DNA of 64,000 nt. Origin: Sipunculus nudus. Taxonomy: Eukaryota > Annelida > Sipuncula > Golfingiida > Sipunculidae. The stretch covers positions 75,873,676 to 75,937,675 of the forward strand of contig CM049316.1 of the NCBI GenBank assembly GCA_026874595.1, read 5' to 3'. The translations under genes and the position numbers were made by a program. Position 1 is the first letter of the stretch, and each line of letters begins with the position of its first letter. This document shows, one piece after another, positions 11,588 to 21,800 of this stretch. Under the pieces are notes generated by a model. It ran no database searches. It saw only the letters and a program-made list of their open reading frames with translations, and was not told the DNA's origin.

Positions 11588-14500
11588 GTGTGTGTAGATG
11601 TGTGTAGATGTGTGTAGATGTGTATAGATATATGTGTGTATAGATATATGTGTGTATAGATATATGTGTGTATAGATATATGTGTGTATAGATATGTGTG
11701 TATAGATATATGTGTGTATAGATATATGTATATATATATGTGTATATATGTATATATGTATTATAATAATAATAATTATAATATATATATATATATATAT
11801 TTATATATGCGTATAAAGTATTACGTGTATGTAATATATTAATATAAAATGTGACCATTCTTCATAAGGACGTAATATATTAATTTAAAATGTGATCAAT
11901 TCTTCCTTATAAATCTTTACCAAATGATTATTCTTTGTCCTATTTGCTTAGTCGGCCATGTGTGAATGTCCTCGGGAGTGATGACCTGGCAAATTTGTTT
12001 CACCCTTGTACAGCAGAGAACATCCTGCAGGCCACGTCCTTGATGGAATCCTGTGTGATGCAGGACGTCGTACTGACGTCACTTCCGGACTTCTAGGGTG
12101 CAACACGTTTGTTTAAATTACATACGCGACAACATCAAAACGTGCTTATGGTCTCAGCAAGACGCGTTTCACCCGTACGTCGTTTCTAGTCGAAACTAAA
12201 ACTTTGCCGCTCCCTGATGGACATTGTGGGATGGCCGGGACTCCTTGTCTCAGACTTGTAAAAAATTATTACATTTGAAGGAAACCTCTTTTATATTTCA
12301 CATGCATATTCATACAACATATTACCGAATCCATGAAGTTCTTAGAAACAAAACTGATATTTGTAATTAGTCTTGAAACAATTCTATTCCAACATATTTG
12401 AACTTACTACATTAATCTACGGTTCATTTTTACCTACGCCCGCTATTGTATGTAGAAGCCCCGGTGCCTTGTGGAGGTCAGATTGAGACACCCGTAACCC
12501 TAAACAGCAGTGGGACTCTTTGAGTGTCAGTCTGCGCGGTGTGGACAAGGTTTGACACCTTGATGGTTTTTTTTTTTAGACTGCTGAGGGGGACGACAAA
12601 TTCTCGGTTATTCTCGTCTTCCCGAAAAGGGACGACGGTGTTGAGACGGTGGACGATCACCTCCTGGAGGCAGGTTGCAAAGTGCCAGGCCCTCAGTACC
12701 ATTACAACGAGACCGTGGACAGAATAAACCCACGCTATACGTGAGCCCCTACTTACACATCTCGTATTCATTCAGTCCGCATTTTAAAGCCTGGTCTGTC
12801 CGCAAATTATGTATTTTTGACGATTACTCGCATGCATATATTAATCTGATTAGGTAATTTTATGTAAAGCTCGTAAAGAGTTGCCTAATTCTTACATAAT
12901 TTCATTGTATAATAGCTTTACATATCCATACCTTACCTACTATATTGAAGTTTGGGGATCTGCTAAAAGAATAATCTTGATATGTTAATTAAACTTTTAA
13001 AAAGTTGTAAGAATAATCAGCACCTTATCGAGCACAATCTGATTATAATTTAAGTCACTGAATATTCTTGAGTGACTAAGATTTGTTAATTGTGTGCTTC
13101 TTTTACATGTATAAGTTTAACCAAGGTCTCCTACCGTCTCTTATAAATTATTTTCAGTTAATACTGTTTAAAATAGCAGATAACGTAAAACTTTATGTAC
13201 CTGTTAGCAAATGAACTATCAGTTTTAAAGGTGTTAATATATGAAAATCTTAAGAACAGTTTTTAACAAGACCCGTCTCTCTACGTGTTTAAGAAAGGTG
13301 AGTACATTGGATTTAATGTATTTAATATCTCAAAATATGTTTATTAATTCAAAATTACACATGGCTTTCAATTATTCATGCACATTTTTTGTCTGCACAA
13401 TATTTCCTGTTTACTTATTACAGTTGCATGTATTAATCAGAGCAAATAAGTACATTTATCAATTAGAGCAAAGGGCTTATACCTCATATAATGTATTTGT
13501 TGATGATATATCAGAATGTTTTGAAGCATGTTTCTACTTGCATTTTGCCTTGGTCAATAATGTTAAAAATAATTGAGAACAAAAAACGTAACCGACTCAA
13601 CGAGCTCTGTTGCAACCACTTGTAATAACGTGCACTGTTATAATTATTACAATAGTAGTTGATACGGGCCTGTTTGTGCAACACCAACCACTATTGTAAT
13701 AATAATTATCACAATAGTGAACGTTATTACAATAGTGGTTGTAATAGTTCCCTGGACGTTATGTGCGCCCCCAGAGCTCTCAAAATTGATTTTTTTTAAA
13801 TATTTTTTTAGGATTCTTGGAAAAACGTTTAGTCGCTAATTTAGGGGAAATGTCCATTCCTTTGCCAATATGTATGGCCTTTGTACATCCTGACATGATT
13901 TTACGCCATCAAAATCAAAAAGCGAAGTGGTAAAATAATTGTGACCGAAAATACTGCAGTGTTTTTAGGCAAGAAAAGCTCATCCCTTCAGTTTTCTCAT
14001 AGATATCTCTAAAAAAAAAGAATCCATGGGGGGCGCTCATTATGGTAGGGGCGCTCATTGCGTAAAATACGGTATTAACGTTACTTTTAATGTCAATATT
14101 TTTTTAGAGAAATTTAGACCGTGATTACGCGTGTCGAAATATTTTCAGGGGAATTTTAACCTTGTCTGCTCATGCCGCTATTATTTCAGAAATTTTAACC
14201 CTAACGTATCTGATGATGTTGGCGTGACCGCGCCCACCATCACGGTGAATTTGCTGAGAGGTTCGACGGCGCTCTCAGCGGGTGATACGGCCATCCTGGG
14301 AGAAATGCTGACCATTAAAGTAACTGTCGATGACGGAGCCGGTGAGTGAGGGTGTGTTTAACATGTGTATGATCAGGGTTTATAAATAACATGTATATTT
14401 GTACAATATACATATCATTGTCTGTTTAATATTAATCGGCTTGTACCGCATTGCCTTCGTATATATACTATAGTCCGTTCCACTAACCGTGAAACACTTT

Positions 14501-17500
14501 TTTCGCGATCATTTTTAAAAGAATTAAAAACGAACAAAGATTTTTGGTACAGAGGTTATTGAGATCGCGACCTAATTTTCTGACAGGAAAATTGCCACAT
14601 ACCCGGGATGAATAGCCTGTAATGAACAAAAATCAAAATCCAGGAGAAACTCGCGGGCTGTTTACGACATTTTGTACTTGGTCAACTGACAAGATTCTGC
14701 CTCGCACGTGCGTGACGTCATAAGCGGTGTTCCATTTTGCAGGAGATAACATCCCGCTGTTTGGCGATGTGAGGTGGTCAGACAATAATAGCAGCTAGCA
14801 CGTTACTATCATTTATACACGTATGTGGCCCCTGTTATATCATATGATCGTTCATGAATGATGAATGGCACCCTCTCCCTTCGATACGCTGTTTCAGTCA
14901 TAGGAGATTATTTTAAGTTGGAAAAAAAAACCTGATACATTTACATCAACAATAACTGCAACCAACATCTCGGCTTAAAAGGTGTCGTTATTCATCACAA
15001 AACAACAATGTATCACCTGAATGTGCTTATAACAGTGACACCCTTCAAGTGTTATTTCCACCACCACCACCCATAATTTAAATATCGATGGAAGATTACT
15101 ATTCTTATGACCTTATCAGTGATTACAAGCAGTGTTTATAACATTCATAATATTAATGGTTAAAACGGCAAAACTGTGGTACACGTGTGTGCCCTATAAA
15201 TTTTCTCCAGGCACGTCCCCACGCAACATCACCTTTTCCAAAGTATCACCGGCGGCTCTCTGAGCAGAGATCAGTCCATTGTGCCCTATAAATTTTCTCC
15301 AGGCACGTCCCCACGCAACATCACCTTTTCCAAAGTATCACCGGCGGCTCTCTGAGCAGAGGTCACACAGTCCATTCAATCCAATGTCAATTTCATGCTC
15401 CGCAGGGGTTAAAATTGTTAAATTTAATGAACTCTTGTTTTCGTCAATCATAAATAAACAATTCCTCAGTGACAGTCATTTGAATACATTACCTTTCCTG
15501 GCCAAGTTAACATAAATGCCTCTGTCACAAGCACAATATATGATTAGCCTTCTTTATTCCATATGCGCGATTTAAAACGTATCCGTACCGCATAAGTGGA
15601 CACGCAGCTTTAATGCAAACTATGAAGTGGTTAAAATAAAGCCCGGCATCCTCATTCTGTATAAACGAAGCAAACATGTTTCACCATATCCTGTTCACCA
15701 AGCTTTACTGGGAGGAAAATCAGTAACATTTCCATAAACAATGGGTGAAGATGCGTTTATACATGGTCACAATGACAGGAAAAGTATTGGCGATGTATAA
15801 ACAAATGATCGAACCTCATAGGACAATGTTTCAGCTTGGCTAGAACAGTCCAACATTTGAAAAAGGGGTTTGACACATTGATATATTATAAATGTACCAA
15901 TTCTTTTGAATTTTGTTGATAAAAAATGGAGTATTTATGATGAAATCACAATTCATTTCGTGAATTAAATACCATGGCTATTAAACGGACGGTAGCTTTT
16001 CATTTTCTTAATTTGCAATCCTTGCTTTGTTACCCACAGTTTGTGCTGCCATGGAACCATGATGCCTACATCGCGTCAATGACAGGGTAATGCCCGCGTG
16101 TAAATTACAAGTTGACAAAATATATTAGCTCATCTTAGAACAGGATTCCCGGCAGTGCAAAACACTGGTTTAAAGTGGATTTACCTCAGGCTCTGGTAAC
16201 AATGATGAATAATGTTCTTAGACGCATATGATACGTGGATAAAAATAAGCAATATAAATTGCGTCAGTTTTGGATAATCATGCCATTTATGTCGGGTGTA
16301 TATAATGACAAGTTGGACCACAGGCTACATGAATGAAACTGCCTGTCTGGCCATGTCCAGGGCTCTGTGTACTATGTTAAAAGACGGGCAGTATACATGC
16401 AGTATAAGTATTAAGATATCGGAGCCTAGCTGGGTCTACTGAACACGGTGACTGACACCTGCTGACCTTTTCATAACGTGTATTCAGGAAATTTCACGCG
16501 ACGACCGTGACGTCGAGGTTGCGTCATTCCTTTATGACGGCAAAGATTTCACATACAACGCCGTTCACTTTGGCAAAGTCAGCTATGCACTTCTTACATA
16601 AAGTAAACAACATCTCAGCGTCGTGATTTAAGTTGTTTTAAATACATTATCACTGACTTCATATAAAATTAGGTGTTTTCTAGGAATTCACCGTATCGCT
16701 AAGAACACAGATTATATATCAAGGTAGAAAAGAAAACGTGAAAAAAGTGTTTCACGGTTGGTGGAACGGACTATATTGAGTCAGAGCCTCGAAGGGCCCA
16801 GGGAGGATAAAGCTGCCCGAAAGCCAAAATGAAGGAAATACCGAACCGGTCGGTTCATATTTTTTTTATAAAATGTTATCAGTGTTATCAGGTTATCAAC
16901 ACAATCAGCCTTGTAAAGGAACTTTTATTTTCAAAAATTCCTCAAGTGATGCACACGGCCATATCCTCATACATTTATGGTCCCATTTTGTCAGCTTCAT
17001 TCTGAGGCCATGTATCAGAGCAAAGTGACGTCACAATGGAAACATATATCCCAGAGCAGTGACGTCACACTAATTGTTTCTGTCACTTGTTCGAATGTGG
17101 GTTTACGCCACTGACCTGGCTGATTGAGTGTTTTACATATACGTTTGAGCTGAGTGCACTGTATACGGGTGATAATATACGTGACCGGTTTATAATTGAC
17201 ATTTATATTTTTTTTATAAATGCAAAGTTTAAATATAAACAAGAAAATATTCTGAGACATTTCTGCAACCAGACCATTGAAACAAAAATATGATTTGATA
17301 GGGAGCACTTGAAAAGATGGATATTACAGGATACTTAAGTCAAAATACAAATATTATTATATCTTATGAACAGCTGAGAGAAAATAATGACATTCAATTT
17401 TAAGGTGCGCCATGTGGAACAATTCGATCATATTCTCAGTGATATGTTACGTCAGTCTTTCGAATCCCTATTTCGGGGGGGGGGGGGGAATGGGAAACTG

Positions 17501-18817
17501 TGCATATAACGCCTCTATAGTGATATATGCTATCTCCGTACTATGTAAGGTACTACTATATACTCTTTTATCGTATATTACTCTAACCCCCCCCCCCCCC
17601 CAACAAATAGGGATTCGAGCGACTGTGGTTACGTTAATCGTAAAGGTTTCTCGTCGTGTGAAAATAATGGCACGCCGGGCTGCGCCCCACGTTGCTATAT
17701 ATGACGCGCCTTGGGGGGGGGGGGGGGGGGGGGGGAGGGAAAGGAGATATACCCAACGCGTCACAACCATGAAACCGCAAGGTTTTTTACATTTTCCATC
17801 TTCAACGCCAAATTCGTTACTGAGGTTTGTAATTTTTCTATAATGAATCTATAGTTTTGCCCAATATATTCTTTTTTCATCAGTTAACATCTACACGAAA
17901 GTGAAGGTCGAGAAATTGTGGGCCACGTACGTCAACGATCATAAGATGCCAAACCCGCTCAACCTCGTTAGGAATGGGTATGTAGTGTTTATCAATAAAA
18001 ACTGGAACCGTGCAGCGAACCGCTGGCAGTGGCAATGAAAGCTATCATGAATGTCTTAGGCAAGAAGACGGGCCTAAATATTATTGATCTTGTAATTTAG
18101 TAGATATCTAAAAATTTAGTTATTACAAAATTCAAAAGCCTGGCGTGTTCTTGACCATATAAGAAAATATATTTTAAAAAAATCTGTTTCTTAAGTTTTC
18201 AAATTATTTTAACAATATATAATCTGCTTTTCCATATATGGCTTAAAACTGTTCTATATGTTGCTTATTTAATTTTAAAACTGTCCTAAGATTTTTAGGT
18301 AAGATGTGTTTTAACAGAAATCTAATTGTTGAAAAACTTGGCTAATAAAATTTACAATAACTCAAAAATGTATCCTTAGACGGCTTTGACGCATTTTTTT
18401 TATAAAACAGACGTTTTAAAAAGGATATTTGACATAATTTCCTAGAAATAATTTAACTAAAAAAAATTACTTTCAAAATTTGTATTACGTGGTTAAGAGG
18501 AACGAACACTGAACTTTGCTTTTGTAAAAAAGGTTTTACTTTAAATTTTCCAAGTAAATTAATTTTATAAATTGCCCCATTGTCCTCGACACGCTTAAGT
18601 TATAATTGTCTGCCTTTTCTAAAAAGCATATTTGAACTGTCGTGACGGTCCCTTTCCTGTATGTACAGTTCCCGCGTGTTGCGTTTCACCTGTTGATGAA
18701 TTGTACCAAGGGCATTAATCCTTCCACAGTCACCACCAAAGACTTGCGCGTGCTATAAATAATATGTTGTTTATTATTTCGTTAATGAAATAACATTGAA
18801 ATAATAAACATAAACAT

Positions 18818-18873
<56 letters not shown>

Positions 18874-21800
18874 TACCATTGAAGAAAAACAACACTGTAA
18901 ATTCACAACCGTCTGTTTCACGGGATGCGGCCCGATTATCAGGTGAATGTGGTGAATGCATTCATAATTATTCATGTATGAGTAAATTGTGCGATGTTTG
19001 CCGCATTGTTTTTGTTTGATGAAAGAGTTCACAAGGACATTAAAGAAAGTTTAAAGATCCACAGTTAAACTAACGTTTTTCTGATGACGTAATCATCGGG
19101 ACCCTGATAAAGATCAGGTGTACAGATTTCAGATTACCCCCCGGTAACTTATTACAGATTACCCCCGGGGGGTAATCTGAAATCGATCACAGATTACCCA
19201 CTCCAAATTCAGATTAACCCCCCCCCCCCCCCCCCATGATAAGTCATGATTATTTAGATACTTCTCTTATACATTACCTTAAGTAACCTGAAAACAACAA
19301 AAACAACAAAAACTACTACTACTACTACTTTTTATAATAATAACAATAGTAAAATTAACGATGATGATTATTGTCATCAAATTGTCATTATCCCTGTAGT
19401 ACAATAGGTACAATACATTCTCTTTCCATTTAAATTATAAATACACAACTATAAATAAAACATGCAGTCTTGCACATTAACTGGGTATGATTATTACATC
19501 CCTAATTTAAATGCTATCATTTGTGATCACGAAATACGGTAACTGGCAAGCATACTGCAGCTATCTTCGTGGCTTGTTTAAGGAGGTCGTTGAATTCAGA
19601 CATTAGGTTTGTACATGGAAAAAAAGGTAGAAAGTTTATTTTGGTTTTAATTTCGAAACTATTACTTCTTTGGAAAGACAAAATAAAAAACCCGGTAAAA
19701 TTCGATCTGAGGAAATTTCGACGAATCTAAATAAAAAAATACATAAAAAGTCCCGTATTTTGTCATTTTAGAGGACCAATTTATACATACCTTTATCACG
19801 TGATATATGTATTTTAATATGTCATGTCTCTATGTTGTGTGAACCACTTGAATGGTTTTCCTTGGTTTATTTTAACTTAAATCAGTTTAACGTAAAAAAA
19901 TATTTATTTTTGTGTTCCAAAGCCAATAAAACATTAATAAATTTTAATTTCAGACTGCTGAAAACATCAAAACATTTACTCAGATGTAATACAAAGTATA
20001 ATTTTTACAATTACAATTAAAATTTCTTAAAATTTTTAATTTTAAAATTTTTAGATGTTATATTTAAAATGCCCTAGGAATTACAATTAAATTTTCTTTA
20101 TATTTTTTGTTATATTTAATATGCCTTAGGAATTGTCTGTTAAACCGAGCAAGTTATGTTCTACATATAATTTTAATATGCTTAATCCATTAAAACTTTT
20201 ACTACACTGTGTTTGTGATTTTAAACAGAATTTTCATTTCATTCTTATATTTTTTATATTTCAAGTTTATTCAATGTTTTAATTTTAAATATAATACAAG
20301 TAATTTTTTAAAATAATTTTTGCCTCTTTGGTATACGAATATTATTTACATTGTTCACTCAGCTGAATTTCTTCGTTTTACCATTAAATTTCAATTTTAA
20401 ATTTTCAATATAAAATTATTATCATTAAAATTATTAATAAATTGTTGTACAGTGTTCGCGTTTACGCCTGTATAACACAAATTCCTATATTTGTGATAAT
20501 AAGGCGTAATTTCTATATTTGTATGTAAATGTTATGTGTCTTAGACATTACATACGAAATTTCAGTACCTAATACATTTGAAAGTCTGAATTGAAACAAA
20601 CTGTACCAAAATATGTGCATATTCTTTAAAAACAGCATTTGTTAAACCCAGCATATACTCTTCCCTAATATTTTTTTATGCACCCAAATGTATTTCTGTG
20701 ATTTATATTTTCAATTTGTTTGTATATTAAAACGAATTACACTGGTTTTGACAGTATATTGTATATTGATGTTTAAATATTTAAATTTACTTGTTAAATG
20801 TTAAAATCCACACATAATCCAATAAGTTATATAGTATATATTTGATATCAAGTAATCCATTAAAATTCTTTAAAATCCTGAAATTGTTCATTATACCTGC
20901 ATTCGTGATTGACTGTACTCATTGTTTTTAATACAAAAAAGTTTTATACAACTGCAACTTGGTTATATTGTCTTCGTCACATTGACACCACAGTAGTCTC
21001 GTGATGACCTCTGACCTCATTAAATATGCTCGGATATTGCAGAGAATCTAACTCAAGCGAAATACTTTATTGGTCCATACTATTAGTGAGTTTCCTGAAT
21101 CTCGATCAAAATACTGGTCAATTATCGTTGCGATACCAATGGTTATTGGACGGTCCGACATATATGCTAGTACTATAATACGATCAGTCTATAATATAGA
21201 CGGGCGTTAAAAAATCTTAAAGTAAACAAATCTTAAAAACTATAAAAATCAAGTAAGTGTGACCAAAACCTGACAAAGTGAGGAGATCCATAAGATACAC
21301 CTGCCAAATTAATTAAAATGGGATGTGAGTAACGTTTTTGAGATAATACGCGTTATGAAGAGGTTACGGACAGAGAGAGCCATGTACGGCCCGACGGAGC
21401 TGACCACTATATCACCAGCCAGCTGAGGATGTTGTAAATAAATATTTCTTGAGCGGTGAGCTCCTACTTACACAATAAGTACTCATATTAGCTTGATCAG
21501 TGAGGGGGTATTCTGAAATATAGAGGGGTAACCTGATATCAGGATGAGGCTACTCCTGGGGGTTATCTGAAATAGAGTTCAAATTACCGGGGGGGGGGTA
21601 ACCTGAAGGGGGGGGGGGGGGTATTCTGAAGTTTTTACACCGGCTCGCACGACTGGTTCTCAAACATACAGGTGGAAACATGCCGTACTATTGTGCATAC
21701 TAATGAGGCTGAGTGGGGTATTACGACGTTGGCAACGTGACAAACAACTGTCCCTGTCGAGTGGTTACCTTTATCGAGGCACTCAATAACAGACAGGAAT

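Noticed and set aside
11508-11858. Tyr/Ile/His-rich minus-strand frame
   Set aside because: Translation of the compound TA/TGTGTATAGATA microsatellite.
17412-17843. 143-codon ORF with poly-Gly and poly-Pro
   Set aside because: Created by poly-G and poly-C tracts in and beside the small 7-bp-duplication element.
19126-19236. Interstitial telomere repeat
   Set aside because: The unit cagattacccc is not TTAGGG or a close variant in register; it is a degenerate C-rich array.
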